Shown here: positions 37,736 through 47,621 of the stretch, piece by piece
How the letters are laid out: every line of letters begins with the position of its first letter
Numbering within the stretch: position 1 is the stretch's first letter
NCBI GenBank assembly: GCA_012955965.1
Contig: JABBZI010000003.1
Location: 167,793 to 231,792 of the forward strand
DNA length: 64,000 nt
Direction of reading: 5' to 3'
From: Clostridioides difficile
GTDB taxonomy: Bacteria > Bacillota > Clostridia > Peptostreptococcales > Peptostreptococcaceae
Translations under genes and position numbers: made by a program
The notes under the pieces: generated by a model
What the model was told of the DNA's origin: nothing
Seen by the model: only the letters and a program-made list of their open reading frames with translations
Database searches by the model: none

Positions 37736-38443
37736 ATGTTAAAGGTAATCAATGTATCTAAATCATATAAAAATAAGAAAGTAGTAAATAATATTTCATT
37801 TGATGTAAATGATGGAGAGCTTTTTGGGTTTATAGGTCATAATGGTGCAGGTAAAACTACTACTATTAAGGCAATTGTTGGGATACACAATTTTGAAGAG
37901 GGAGAGGTGCTTGTAAATTCTAAATCTATAAAAAAACAACCTGTTGAATGTAAAAAAGAAATGGCATATATACCTGATAATCCAGATTTATATGAATCAT
38001 TAACTGGTGTACAATATCTTAATTTTATAGCAGACATATTTGAAGTTGATAAAAATAAAAGAGAAGAGTTAATAAAATATTATTCAAATAAGTTTGAACT
38101 TAATAAAGCATTAGGAGATTTAATATCTTCATATTCACATGGTATGAAACAAAAATTAGCCATAATTTCAGCTTTAATACATAATCCAAAAATTTTAATC
38201 CTTGATGAACCTTTTGTAGGTCTTGACCCAAAGGCATCGTTTATATTGAAAGAGATTATGAAAGAATTCTGTGAAAAAGGTGGTTGTATATTTTTCTCAA
38301 CACATGTTTTAGAAGTTGCCGAAAAAATTTGTGATAAGATTGCCATAATAAAGGATGGAAGTATAATTGCTTATGGAAGCACAGAAGAAGTTAAAGGAAG
38401 TAATTCGCTTGAAAGTATTTTTTTGGAATTAATAGAAAAATAA
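37736..38443 (+). CDS. ABC transporter ATP-binding protein
   Basis: A 235-aa ATPase subunit. Walker A GHNGAGKTTT, signature YSHGMKQ, Walker B ILILDEPFVGLDP and the switch His in FFSTHVLE are present. The order and length resemble exporters of the ABC-2/CcmA type used for lantibiotic immunity, sodium or drug efflux. GGAGG precedes the ATG. The permease gene follows 46 bases later, so the pair forms the transporter. An extended inverted repeat covers its control region. Confidence 0.93.
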   Translation: MLKVINVSKSYKNKKVVNNISFDVNDGELFGFIGHNGAGKTTTIKAIVGIHNFEEGEVLVNSKSIKKQPVECKKEMAYIPDNPDLYESLTGVQYLNFIADIFEVDKNKREELIKYYSNKFELNKALGDLISSYSHGMKQKLAIISALIHNPKILILDEPFVGLDPKASFILKEIMKEFCEKGGCIFFSTHVLEVAEKICDKIAIIKDGSIIAYGSTEEVKGSNSLESIFLELIEK

Positions 38444-38489
38444 ATTGTTTTTTATACAATATAGTGTCTAAAGTGAGGAATGATAAAAC

Positions 38490-40085
38490 ATGAACAATCT
38501 AAGTATATTAATAAAAACTAATATAGTAAATGAATTTAAATTGAATGCTTTAAAAAAAGCAGATAGAAGAGAAAAACAAAAAATAGTGGGAATGGTATTT
38601 CCGATTGTTGTTATAGCAGGGTTGCTAATTTTTTATGTAACTAGTTTAAGTCTTTCTTTAGTTGATATTTTGAAACAGATAAATCAAATGGAAATGTTAC
38701 TGATATTTGGATTTGGACTGTCAACATTAACAACCATCGTTACATCATTATACAAAACTTCATCATATTTATTTCAAGCAAAAGATTTAGATCTCTTGAC
38801 TAGTTTACCTATAAAAGAATCTACTATACTAGCAAGTAAAATATTGATGTTGATTGGAACAAACTATTTATTTTCTTCAGTATGTATGATTATACCAGCA
38901 GTAGTTTATTTTTTAAATTCTGATGTAAGTATAACTTATTTTCCTTATTTAATATTATTATTTTTAGCTTTACCTCTATTACCAATAGTTGTATCATCAA
39001 TAATTTTTTTATTTATAGGTCAGATATCATCAAAAATAAAATATAAAAATTTAGTTTTAATAATAGGCAGTGTAATATTACTTTTACTTTATACTCTATT
39101 TATGTCAAGACTGAATTCTATATCAGCTGAAATGTTAAAGAATAGTGTATCTATTTCAGAAACTATTAGAAAAATATATCCACCTACATATTATTTTGTT
39201 GACGCTCTTAAAACAGGAAGTATAATTTCTTTTTTAGCATTTATATCAATATCGATAATACCATTTTTTATGTTTATAATTTTATTTGCTAAAAGATTTA
39301 AAAATATAAATTCTAAAATGCGTGAAAGTTATAAGTCAAAAAGTTATGAGTTTAAGAGTCAAAAAATTTCAAGACCATCAAAAGCTCTATTAAAAAAGGA
39401 GTTTAAAAGATATTTTTCTTCATTTATTTACTTTTTAAATTCATCTGTTGGTCTGTTATTTCTAATAGTAGGTACAATTTTAATATTACTATTTGGGGCA
39501 GATAAAATGGCTGAATTGCTAAAAATGAATATTGATTTTAGTCTCATAAAAATACAGTTATTAGGAGTGTTCTTCTTTATAATGGTAATGAATTGTACAA
39601 CATATTGTTCGATTTCTTTTGAAGGAAAAAATTTATGGATATTAAAATCTTCTCCAATAGATGAGAAAGAAATATTCTGGTCAAAAATATTGATGAATTT
39701 TTTATTGAATGCACCATTATCTATTTTGTGTTTGATATTAGTGTCTATAAAATTAGATTTTGAAGTCCAATTTATTATTGTATCAATTTGTTTACTTACA
39801 ACTTTTTCAATGTTTGTAGCTTTGATGGGGTTATTAACAAATTTATTATATCCAAATCTTGATTGGAAAAATGAAGTTGCAGTTGTAAAGAGAAGTGCAA
39901 GTATGATAGTTACAATGTTAGTATCATTAATATATATAGTTGTACTTGGAGGTATATATATATTAATAGGAATTTCATTTTTAAATATGTATATTGTTTT
40001 AGCAAGTGTGCTTACATTAATATTAGATTTTATGATATGGAGAATTATTTCTACTAAAGGAATAAAAATCTTTAAAAGTTTATAG
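38490..40085 (+). CDS. ABC exporter permease, 531 aa
   Basis: A large membrane protein with about 12 hydrophobic segments in two similar halves of six, consistent with a fused pair of ABC-2-type permease modules. The midpoint (about residues 280-315) is a basic cytoplasmic linker. It is paired with the ATPase gene just upstream. No substrate motif is visible. The layout resembles permeases of bacteriocin-immunity or multidrug efflux systems in Firmicutes. GTGAGG is upstream of the ATG. Confidence 0.85.
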   Translation: MNNLSILIKTNIVNEFKLNALKKADRREKQKIVGMVFPIVVIAGLLIFYVTSLSLSLVDILKQINQMEMLLIFGFGLSTLTTIVTSLYKTSSYLFQAKDLDLLTSLPIKESTILASKILMLIGTNYLFSSVCMIIPAVVYFLNSDVSITYFPYLILLFLALPLLPIVVSSIIFLFIGQISSKIKYKNLVLIIGSVILLLLYTLFMSRLNSISAEMLKNSVSISETIRKIYPPTYYFVDALKTGSIISFLAFISISIIPFFMFIILFAKRFKNINSKMRESYKSKSYEFKSQKISRPSKALLKKEFKRYFSSFIYFLNSSVGLLFLIVGTILILLFGADKMAELLKMNIDFSLIKIQLLGVFFFIMVMNCTTYCSISFEGKNLWILKSSPIDEKEIFWSKILMNFLLNAPLSILCLILVSIKLDFEVQFIIVSICLLTTFSMFVALMGLLTNLLYPNLDWKNEVAVVKRSASMIVTMLVSLIYIVVLGGIYILIGISFLNMYIVLASVLTLILDFMIWRIISTKGIKIFKSL

Positions 40086-40188
40086 ATGTATTTTTGTCAA
40101 ATAGAGACTTATTTTTTTAAGTATTGCAAAGAATATGTTAAGTAGTATACTATGATATAGTGATATGAAAAAATTTAGGAGAAAATAA

Positions 40189-41271
40189 ATGAGAAAACTA
40201 TCCAAAAAAGAAAAAGATTTTATTCAATATGGATTTTTGCTATTTTTGATATGTATTACTACTTATTTAGTGTTAACTACTTTAGATATAAAACTAATAC
40301 CTAAAATTATAAGGCTAGTAAATAAGGCTTATATATTCTTTGGAATATTAATAATACTAGTATATATGCTAATTGAAGCTATTGTAACTCATTTAATAAT
40401 AAATGCAGTTCAGAAAACAAAAGTAAAATTTATTGGTATTAAAATGGCTACAATGGGATTTTACTATAACTTAGTTACTCCATTTGCCTCTGGAAGTCAA
40501 CCAATGCAAATATATGCACTTACAAAATACGATGTGAGTCTCAGTAAATCAGTAGCTATAGTTACTAATAAGACAGTGGTATTTCAAAGTACAGTTACCA
40601 TGTTTTGTGGAATTTTAATTTTATTAAATAAACCATTATTAATGCAACAAATTCATTCTGTTAGAGTTTTGATAACAGTTGGTATGATTATGAATGTAAG
40701 TATGTTGTTAGGTGGACTACTAATAGTATTTAGCCCCAAACAAGTAAAAATGGTGGCAGCAATTTTGATTAATTTTTTATCTAAATTTAAGACATTTAAA
40801 TTCTTAGATTCAAAACGTGATAGAGTAAATCATTATATTGATGATTATAACTACTCTATAAAAATATTTATTAAAAATGTGAGAGTTTTAGTTTTAAGTA
40901 TATTACTTACTGTATTACAACTAATTGCGTATTTTAGTATAGTCTATTGTGTGTATAAAGCTTCAAATTTAAAAGGAGTATCGTACATACATATAATGAC
41001 ACTACAAGTGTTTTTATATATGGCAATATCACCAGTACCAACACCAGGAAATGTTGGAGCAAATGAAGTTACATTCTTTACTATGTTTTCAAAAATAATT
41101 CCAAAAGAGTTATTAGGGTATTCAGTGCTCTTATATAGTGGGTTTGTGTATTATTTTATCTTAATAATTTCTGGGATATTCACATTTAGAACACACTACA
41201 CATTAAATAATTGGAAAAAAGAAGAAAAACTAAGTTCTAATTTAGAAGAAGTTATTGAAAAATTTAATTAG
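40189..41271 (+). CDS. Flippase-like membrane protein (LPG synthase TM/UPF0104 family)
   Basis: A 360-aa membrane protein with eight or so helices. The conserved segment YYNLVTPFASGSQPMQIYAL and the late SPVPTPGNVGANEV are characteristic of the AglD/YbhN/MprF N-terminal flippase-like domain. MprF's aminoacyl-transfer domain is absent, so this would only flip or hold lipids. AGGAG precedes the ATG. It follows the ABC genes by about 100 bases and ends in a strong terminator. Confidence 0.9.
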   Translation: MRKLSKKEKDFIQYGFLLFLICITTYLVLTTLDIKLIPKIIRLVNKAYIFFGILIILVYMLIEAIVTHLIINAVQKTKVKFIGIKMATMGFYYNLVTPFASGSQPMQIYALTKYDVSLSKSVAIVTNKTVVFQSTVTMFCGILILLNKPLLMQQIHSVRVLITVGMIMNVSMLLGGLLIVFSPKQVKMVAAILINFLSKFKTFKFLDSKRDRVNHYIDDYNYSIKIFIKNVRVLVLSILLTVLQLIAYFSIVYCVYKASNLKGVSYIHIMTLQVFLYMAISPVPTPGNVGANEVTFFTMFSKIIPKELLGYSVLLYSGFVYYFILIISGIFTFRTHYTLNNWKKEEKLSSNLEEVIEKFN

Positions 41272-41281
41272 TAAAATAATT

Positions 41282-41343
41282 AGGGAAATTCTAGATATAA
41301 ATATAGTGTTAGCTATATTATATTGAGAAATTTCCCTTTTTTG
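41282..41343 (+). terminator. Terminator after the flippase-like gene
   Basis: AGGGAAATT at 41282 pairs with AATTTCCCT at 41329, with inner AATATAG/CTATATT pairing, followed by TTTTTT. Confidence 0.85.
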
Positions 41344-41414
41344 ATTAAAACAATAGAAATTTGAAATAATAAGTAATAAATAGAAAAATTTATATTGTTT
41401 TGAAAGGATAAAAT

Positions 41415-41576
41415 ATGAAAAAAGATAAAAAAAATGAAAATAAGAGTAATATTTTTAATATGAAAAAAAATCTTGATAATAAACTTGAAATTGCTGAAGA
41501 ATTACATCCAAGTAAAAATATAGGAAGTATGCTTGGATATAGAATAGATAAGAAAAAAATGAACAAACCAAGTTAA
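41415..41576 (+). CDS. Small basic protein, 53 aa
   Basis: AAAGGAT lies six bases before the ATG. The product is Lys- and Asn-rich (MKKDKKNENKS at the start) with a more ordered middle (LEIAEELHPSKNIGSMLGYRI) and a basic end. No family is recognised. The middle segment has the look of a conserved motif rather than random sequence, which raises confidence. It has no partner gene and is followed by 346 bases without a gene. Confidence 0.5.
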   Translation: MKKDKKNENKSNIFNMKKNLDNKLEIAEELHPSKNIGSMLGYRIDKKKMNKPS

Positions 41577-41683
41577 GGAAAATGTTTAAAATAGTACGTT
41601 TTAAAAAAAATATATAATGAAATGTTTTATTGTTAAATTTAAAGTTATTTTAATAAGAAAAAAAGTCGAAAAATATCTAAAAA

Positions 41684-41718
41684 AGATATATATATAAATA
41701 GTATTAATATATATATCT
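41684..41718. other. AT inverted repeat in the gene-free stretch 41577-41922
   Basis: AGATATATATAT and ATATATATATCT arms with an 11-base loop. The rest of this stretch is AT-rich; the only other feature I see is the antiporter promoter. Confidence 0.35.
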
Positions 41719-41830
41719 TATAAACTTGACAAAATCAACCTTTTAACGACTGATAAAAAATATTAAAATTATATAAGCGTTATTTAATTGTCAAAAATGA
41801 AGGTTAAGTTGCAGATACAAAAAAATATGA

Positions 41831-41858
41831 TTGATAACATTTATTTGTGTGCTATAAT
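41831..41858 (+). promoter_or_regulatory. Sigma-A promoter for the antiporter
   Basis: TTGATA, a 16-base spacer, then TATAAT, about 65 bases before the chosen start. Confidence 0.65.
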
Positions 41859-41922
41859 TATATAGTAAAACGAATAAATGAGTATGTCATATAATGTATG
41901 CATATTGGGAGGAGAGACTGAC

Positions 41923-43191
41923 ATGGAATCATCTATACACACAATTGCCAGTAATAATTTATTGGTGATTTTTGCTGTTGTAAGTATAACTGGAATAATT
42001 TGTAGCAAGCTTAGCGAAATATTGAAAGTTCCTGATGTTGTACTATTTTTACTTGTAGGAATTCTAATAGGACCATCATTTTTAAAATTTATAGATATTC
42101 GCGGATTTCAAATAGAAAATCAACTAATACTTACATTTGGTTCTGCATTTATCTTATACTTAGGTGGAAAAGAAATAAGTTTAAAAGTGTTGAGAAATGT
42201 AAAGATATCTGTATTCTTACTAGCTACTTTAGGAGTTGTGATATCTGCTTTTATAATGCAACAAGTAATAAGTTTTACTTTTGGAATAAGTGCAATGACT
42301 GCTTTATTAGCAGGAACTATAATCGCATCAACAGACCCAGCCACTCTTGTACCTATATTTAATCAAGTAAAAATAAAGGACAGAGTAAAACAAACTGTAA
42401 TAAGTGAATCAGCTTTTAATGATGCAACAGGAGCTATACTAACATCAGCAGTGTTAGCTGTAATTTTATCAAATAAATTTTCATTAAGTGAAAATATTTA
42501 TGAATTAGGTACAATGGTTATTGTCGGAGTTGTAATTGGTTTAATTACAGGAATACTGCTTTTGAAATTGGTTAATGATAAACCATATGGAATATTCAAA
42601 GATTTTGCACCAATAATATCTGTTATTTCAGTTGTAGTTGCATATGAATTATCTACAAAATTAGGTGGAAGTGGATATATGTCTTGCTTTATTGTAGGTA
42701 TAATAACTGGTAATAAGAAAAACTTTAAAATTTGGTTAAGTCAAAAATCTTATGATGCAGATTTCTATGTTGCTGAAACTTTAGGTACTATTTGTCGTAT
42801 GGCAATATTTATAATATTAGGTAGCCAAGTTAATTTAGCTCAATTAGGTAAATATTTTGTACCATCTGTAATTGCAGTACTAGTATTAATGTTTATAGCA
42901 AGACCACTTTGTGTTTTGGTTTGTACACTTGTAGATAGAGATGCAAAATGGAGTAAAAATGAAATGTTATTTATGATGTGGGTGAGAGAAACTGGAGTAA
43001 TACCAGCGGCACTTTGTGGTATCATTTCAGCAATGAAAGTTCCTGGATATGAAGTAATTTCATCAGTAGTATTTATGACTATACTAATCACATTAGTAAT
43101 ACAAGGAAGTACTACAAAATTGGTAGCTAAAAAACTGGGATTATTAGAAGAAGAAGTGATAAATATAAGTGAAAAAGTATCAACTTTTTAA
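41923..43191 (+). CDS. Monovalent cation/proton antiporter (CPA family)
   Basis: A 422-aa membrane protein with about 12 helices of the Na+/H+ exchanger fold, like CvrA/NhaP. Key parts are LLVGILIGPSFLKF, IIASTDPATLVP, and SESAFNDATGAIL with the acidic ND pair in the transport core. There is no C-terminal TrkA or CBS domain, which shorter family members also lack. The ATG at 41923 follows GGGAGGAG; an upstream ATG at 41878 has no such site. Na+ or K+ preference cannot be read. Confidence 0.9.
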   Translation: MESSIHTIASNNLLVIFAVVSITGIICSKLSEILKVPDVVLFLLVGILIGPSFLKFIDIRGFQIENQLILTFGSAFILYLGGKEISLKVLRNVKISVFLLATLGVVISAFIMQQVISFTFGISAMTALLAGTIIASTDPATLVPIFNQVKIKDRVKQTVISESAFNDATGAILTSAVLAVILSNKFSLSENIYELGTMVIVGVVIGLITGILLLKLVNDKPYGIFKDFAPIISVISVVVAYELSTKLGGSGYMSCFIVGIITGNKKNFKIWLSQKSYDADFYVAETLGTICRMAIFIILGSQVNLAQLGKYFVPSVIAVLVLMFIARPLCVLVCTLVDRDAKWSKNEMLFMMWVRETGVIPAALCGIISAMKVPGYEVISSVVFMTILITLVIQGSTTKLVAKKLGLLEEEVINISEKVSTF

Positions 43192-43216
43192 AATTTCACT
43201 TTAAATAATACATAAT

Positions 43217-43267
43217 AATGGCTATTTTAAAATTATCTAATGATAATTGTTGAAATAGTCATTTTTT
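43217..43267 (+). terminator. Antiporter terminator
   Basis: AATGGCTATTT pairs with GAAATAGTCATT, with inner AATTATC/GATAATT pairing, followed by TTTTT. Confidence 0.75.
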
Positions 43268-43383
43268 ATGTAGAAGTAATTTACAGAATTTACATATTGA
43301 ATATATTTATTATCAAAATTTGTTGAAGCTATGATATAATTAGTTGTATTTAAAATAAGAATAGCAAATAAGGGAGGAAATTT

Positions 43384-44172
43384 ATGTTTACGGTTATGGA
43401 TATTGTACAGCCAAATACAGTAGAAGAAGCGTACTCAATTTTAAATAAAAGAAAAACTAATCAAGTGATTGGTGGAAGTGCTTTTTTAAGAATGGGGAAA
43501 AAAAGAATAGGGACAGGGATAGAATTATCTAATTTAAATTTAGATTATATAAAAGAAGATGAAGATTATATCGAAATTGGTTCTATGACTACTTTTAGAA
43601 CATTAGAGACAAGCCAAATAGTCAAAAAAAATTTTGGAAGTATAATAGAAGATTCAGTTAAGGATATAATAGGGATTCAATTTAGAAATGTAGTAACAGT
43701 TGGTGCTACAGTATTCTCTAAATATGGTTTTTCTGACCTGATAGTAGCATTACTTTCATTAGACACAGAAGTAGAATTATATAAGGCTGGAAGGATTAGT
43801 CTTGAAGAGTTTCTTAATAGAGATTATGAGAAAGATTTACTAATTAAGGTATATATAAAGAAGACAAATAAAAATGCTTCTTATAAATCACTAAGAAATG
43901 CAAAGAGTGATTATCCTCTCCTAAATGTATCTGTATCAAAACACATGGGAAAATTTAAATTGTGTGTAGGTGCAAGACCTCAAAAAGCTACAATTGCAAA
44001 ACAAGCTAGTGAATTCCTATCTAATAATGAAATTAATGAAATTAATATAGATAAAGCAATAGAAATGGCATCAGAAGAATTAACTTTTGGTTCTAATATG
44101 AGAGCATCTAGGGATTATAGAAAAGCTATGAGTAAAGTACTTTTAAAAAGAGCTATAATGGAGGTTATTTAA
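43384..44172 (+). CDS. Molybdenum hydroxylase FAD-binding subunit
   Basis: A 262-aa CoxM/XdhB-type subunit that carries FAD between the iron-sulfur subunit and the final acceptor. The flavin loop is VIGGSAFLRM, and GIQFRNVVTVGATVF matches the second FAD contact. The protein is slightly short against the usual 280-290 aa. GGGAGG precedes the ATG. Its stop overlaps the start of the iron-sulfur subunit by one base (TAATG), showing tight coupling in a three-gene operon. Confidence 0.92.
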   Translation: MFTVMDIVQPNTVEEAYSILNKRKTNQVIGGSAFLRMGKKRIGTGIELSNLNLDYIKEDEDYIEIGSMTTFRTLETSQIVKKNFGSIIEDSVKDIIGIQFRNVVTVGATVFSKYGFSDLIVALLSLDTEVELYKAGRISLEEFLNRDYEKDLLIKVYIKKTNKNASYKSLRNAKSDYPLLNVSVSKHMGKFKLCVGARPQKATIAKQASEFLSNNEINEINIDKAIEMASEELTFGSNMRASRDYRKAMSKVLLKRAIMEVI

Positions 44173-44621
44173 TGTTAGTGAAGCTTAATATAAATGGAAA
44201 GAAAAAAAGTGTAGATATAGAGCCAGAAGAGTATCTAGTTGACACTTTAAGAAAAATGGGCAATTTAAGCGTAAAAAGAGGTTGTGACACAGGATGTTGT
44301 GGTCTCTGTACAGTATTAATTGATAAAAAACCTACATTATCTTGTGCAACATTGACGTTGAGAGTTTTAAATAAAGAAATAACTACAATTGAAGGTTTAG
44401 AAAATGAAGTTAGAGAGTTTAGTGAAGTTTTGGTAAAAGAAGGGGCTGAGCAGTGCGGATTCTGTTCTCCTGGTTTTATACTTACTGTACTTGCAATGAA
44501 AGATGAGCTTGAAAATCCTACAGATGAAGAAATAAAGCATTATCTGACTGGAAATCTATGCAGATGTACAGGGTATATGGGACAGTTAAGAGCTATCAAA
44601 ACTTATCTGGAGGTAAAGTAG
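44172..44621 (+). CDS. Molybdenum hydroxylase [2Fe-2S] subunit
   Basis: A 149-aa two-cluster electron carrier. The N-terminal plant-type cluster has CDTGCCGLC plus a later Cys (TLSC), and the C-terminal cluster has CGFC and CRCTG; all eight ligands are present. It is the middle gene of a FAD / 2Fe-2S / molybdopterin operon, overlapping the FAD gene and separated from the molybdenum gene by three bases. Confidence 0.95.
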   Translation: MLVKLNINGKKKSVDIEPEEYLVDTLRKMGNLSVKRGCDTGCCGLCTVLIDKKPTLSCATLTLRVLNKEITTIEGLENEVREFSEVLVKEGAEQCGFCSPGFILTVLAMKDELENPTDEEIKHYLTGNLCRCTGYMGQLRAIKTYLEVK

Positions 44622-44624
44622 AAC

Positions 44625-46889
44625 ATGAATATAGTTGGAAAAGGAATCAAAAAAATAGATGGAATGAGTATTACAACAGGTAAACCTGTGTATACAGATG
44701 ATTTATCAGCAAAAGATGCTTTGGTGGTAAAGATACTGAGAAGTCCTCATGCTTATGCAAAGATAAAAGATATAGATACATCAAAGGCGGAAATGGTTGA
44801 TGGTGTTGAATGTGTTTTAACATATAAAGATGTACCAAAATCTAGATTTACACTTGCTGGTCAAACATATCCAGAACCATCTCCATATGATAGATTAATT
44901 CTTGAAGATGTTGTTAGATATGTAGGTGATGAAGTAGCTATAGTTGCTGCTGTAGATGAGAAAACAGCAATTAAGGCAATGAATCTTATCAAGGTGAAGT
45001 ATGAGGTACTTACTCCTGTTTTGGATTTTGAAGAAGCAATAGGAAATAAAGTTGTAGTGCATAATGAAGATAGACATTGTAACTTTGATATAGGTATGCA
45101 GAGAGAAAATAATATAGTATCACATCATGATTACACTAAAGGCGATATGGACAAAGTACTAAGTAATTGTGATATAGTGATTGAAGAAACTTATTATACT
45201 CAAGCACAAGCACATGCAATGATGGAAACATATAGAGCGTACAATTATTTAGACCACACTGGCAGATTGGTTGTAGTAAGTTCAACTCAAATCCCATTTC
45301 ATGTTAAAAGACATTTATCTCGTGCCTTAGAACTACCAGCTAGTAAAATTAGAGTTATAAAACCTAGAATTGGTGGTGGATTTGGCGGAAAACAAACTGC
45401 ATGTGTGGAGATTTTTTCAGCAATTGTAACTTTAAAAACAGGCAAACCAGCTAAAATAATTTATGATAGAAAAGAAACTTTTAATTGTTCAACAAGTAGA
45501 CATGCTATGAGATTGAAGGTTAGACTAGGAGCTACTAATGATGGAATAATAAAAGCTATAGATATAAATGCACTTTCTGATACAGGTGCATATGGAGAGC
45601 ATGCCTCTACAACTATTGGTTTGGTTGGAGAAAAAACTTTACCAATGTATAATAAAGTTGAAGCAACAAGATTTATTGCAGATGTAGTGTATACTAATAA
45701 AATGCCAGCAGGAGCACTTAGAGGGTACGGAGCTTCTCAAGGATGTTTTGCTGTTGAATCAACTATAAATATGCTTGCTGATAAATTAAAAATTGACCCA
45801 ACAGACTTAAGATTAAAAAATGTAGTAATACAAGGCGAAACTACATTTGCATATGGAAAAACTTTAAATAGTGTGGATTTAGTAAAATGTATAAATAAGG
45901 GTAAAGAGCTTATTGGATGGGATGAAAAATATCCTTGTAAACATCTTGATAATGGAAAAATTAGAAGTGTTGGTATGGGAATTACTATGCAAGGTTCTGG
46001 TATACAAGGTCTTGATAAGTCTTCAGCTGAAATTAAATTAAATGACTGTGGAGATTATACACTTATGATAGGTTCTACTGATATGGGTACAGGAAGTGAC
46101 ACAATCCTAGCTCAAATGGCAGCTGAAGTACTTGAAACAAGCATCGAAAATATAACAGTTATATCAGCTGATACTGACTTGGTTCCATATGACCCAGGTT
46201 CATATGCTTCAAGTACTACCTATGTAACAGGTATGGCAGTAGTTAAAGCTGCTCAAGATTTAAGAGCAAAAATAATTTCTGCTGGAGCAACTAAACTAGG
46301 TGTGGATAAAGATGAAGTAGAATTTGATGGTGTAAACTTAACTAGTAAAAAAGGTAGTACATTATTATTTGATATAGCAGTAGATGCTACAATTGGACCA
46401 GACACTAATCAATTGATAGGTCTTGCTTCTCATGGTAGCCCTGTGTCACCACCACCATTTATAGCTGGTTTTGCAGAAACTGAAATCGATAAAGAAACTG
46501 GTAAGGTTGATTTAGTAAATTATGTAGCTATAGTGGACTGTGGGACAGTTATAAATAAAAATCTAGCTAAGATACAAGTTGAAGGTGGAATTGTTCAAGG
46601 AATTGGAATGGCATTATTTGAAGAGGTTAGATATACAGAAAAAGGTAGTATGGATACAAATACATTTATGCAATATAAAATTCCAGCTAGATGTGATATT
46701 GGAAATGTAGAAGTAGATTTTGTTGAAACTTATGAACCAACAGGACCATTTGGTGCTAAGTCAGTTGGAGAAGTTGTCATAAATACACCTTTACCAGCAA
46801 TACAAGAAGCTGTATTTAATGGTGTTGGTGTGAGAGTAAATACACTTCCTATTACACCTGAAAAAGTATTTATGGCAATGAATAAATAA
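44625..46889 (+). CDS. Molybdenum hydroxylase catalytic subunit (xanthine dehydrogenase type)
   Basis: A 754-aa molybdopterin-binding subunit. GGGFGGKQ, ALRGYGASQG, GSTDMGTG and the catalytic Glu in GAKSVGE are all present. GGAGG lies inside the end of the preceding gene. The exact substrate (xanthine, purine, nicotinate or other heterocycle) is not set by these motifs. Residues TYRAYNYL and STQIPFHVKRHL differ from the second catalytic subunit at 59873, so the two are not recent duplicates. Confidence 0.93.
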   Translation: MNIVGKGIKKIDGMSITTGKPVYTDDLSAKDALVVKILRSPHAYAKIKDIDTSKAEMVDGVECVLTYKDVPKSRFTLAGQTYPEPSPYDRLILEDVVRYVGDEVAIVAAVDEKTAIKAMNLIKVKYEVLTPVLDFEEAIGNKVVVHNEDRHCNFDIGMQRENNIVSHHDYTKGDMDKVLSNCDIVIEETYYTQAQAHAMMETYRAYNYLDHTGRLVVVSSTQIPFHVKRHLSRALELPASKIRVIKPRIGGGFGGKQTACVEIFSAIVTLKTGKPAKIIYDRKETFNCSTSRHAMRLKVRLGATNDGIIKAIDINALSDTGAYGEHASTTIGLVGEKTLPMYNKVEATRFIADVVYTNKMPAGALRGYGASQGCFAVESTINMLADKLKIDPTDLRLKNVVIQGETTFAYGKTLNSVDLVKCINKGKELIGWDEKYPCKHLDNGKIRSVGMGITMQGSGIQGLDKSSAEIKLNDCGDYTLMIGSTDMGTGSDTILAQMAAEVLETSIENITVISADTDLVPYDPGSYASSTTYVTGMAVVKAAQDLRAKIISAGATKLGVDKDEVEFDGVNLTSKKGSTLLFDIAVDATIGPDTNQLIGLASHGSPVSPPPFIAGFAETEIDKETGKVDLVNYVAIVDCGTVINKNLAKIQVEGGIVQGIGMALFEEVRYTEKGSMDTNTFMQYKIPARCDIGNVEVDFVETYEPTGPFGAKSVGEVVINTPLPAIQEAVFNGVGVRVNTLPITPEKVFMAMNK

Positions 46890-47029
46890 TTATTTATGAA
46901 GATTTTAGACTAGTTTTACATGTTAAACAACCAGTTATGTCATACCTGTTGAAAGATATTTAATAAGTAGTTATTATAATATTATGAATTTTACTTATAA
47001 AATATAAAATTAACTAAGGGGATGATGTT

Positions 47030-47338
47030 TTGGCTGGAAATCTAAATAATATGAGAGCAGTAAATAATTTTAGAGGAGATAAAAACATTTTAGAATGTTT
47101 AGTCAGCTTTGAGGGTCGTTCGATAAGTCAGAGAAAAGTAAGAGTGTTTTTTAAAGAAAAGCAGAATCAAATAGAAATTGACTTTGCAGAAGAGGAAATT
47201 TCTAAACTTGTTGAAAATGTAGTCTTAAATACATCATATCAAGAGATGTTGTATGATGAGATAGAAAAACAACTAGAAATTGATTGTATAGGTACTTGGA
47301 TGATATTATCTAAATTAAAAGATAGCAGAGTTCATTGA
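47030..47338 (+). CDS. Hypothetical protein, 102 aa (TTG start)
   Basis: Soluble, acidic, largely helical protein with no recognised family. AAGGGG lies eight bases before TTG at 47030. The nearby ATGATG is in another frame and stops after seven codons, which supports TTG. The gene lies between the molybdenum operon and queT and has its own terminator. No cofactor or DNA-binding motif is visible. Confidence 0.65.
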   Translation: MAGNLNNMRAVNNFRGDKNILECLVSFEGRSISQRKVRVFFKEKQNQIEIDFAEEEISKLVENVVLNTSYQEMLYDEIEKQLEIDCIGTWMILSKLKDSRVH

Positions 47339-47355
47339 TTTTGACATAAATTATT

Positions 47356-47382
47356 AGAGCCTAATTTTAAGGCTCTTTTTTA
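47356..47382 (+). terminator. Terminator
   Basis: AGAGCCT and AGGCTC arms with an AATTTTA loop, followed by TTTTTT. Confidence 0.85.
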
Positions 47383-47621
47383 ATGTTTTTATAGAATTAT
47401 AGAAAATTAAAGTTGAATTTGTATACAATAATTATAGCATATATTTAAAATATAGCTATTTGAGTTTATATGTATCATATTGTATAATATAAATTGAATT
47501 AATAAAATAGTTCGTTAAAATAATTTGTTTATATGAAGTAACTGTTTAAGTTTATAGAATTTGTATAAACTAAAGTTATATTATTAATTTTTAGCAATAA
47601 AATTTTTACTAGGAGACAAAT

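Noticed and set aside
47383..47621. preQ1 riboswitch before queT
   Set aside because: No match to the short H-type pseudoknot consensus or to preQ1-II/III; the stretch is plain AT-rich DNA.
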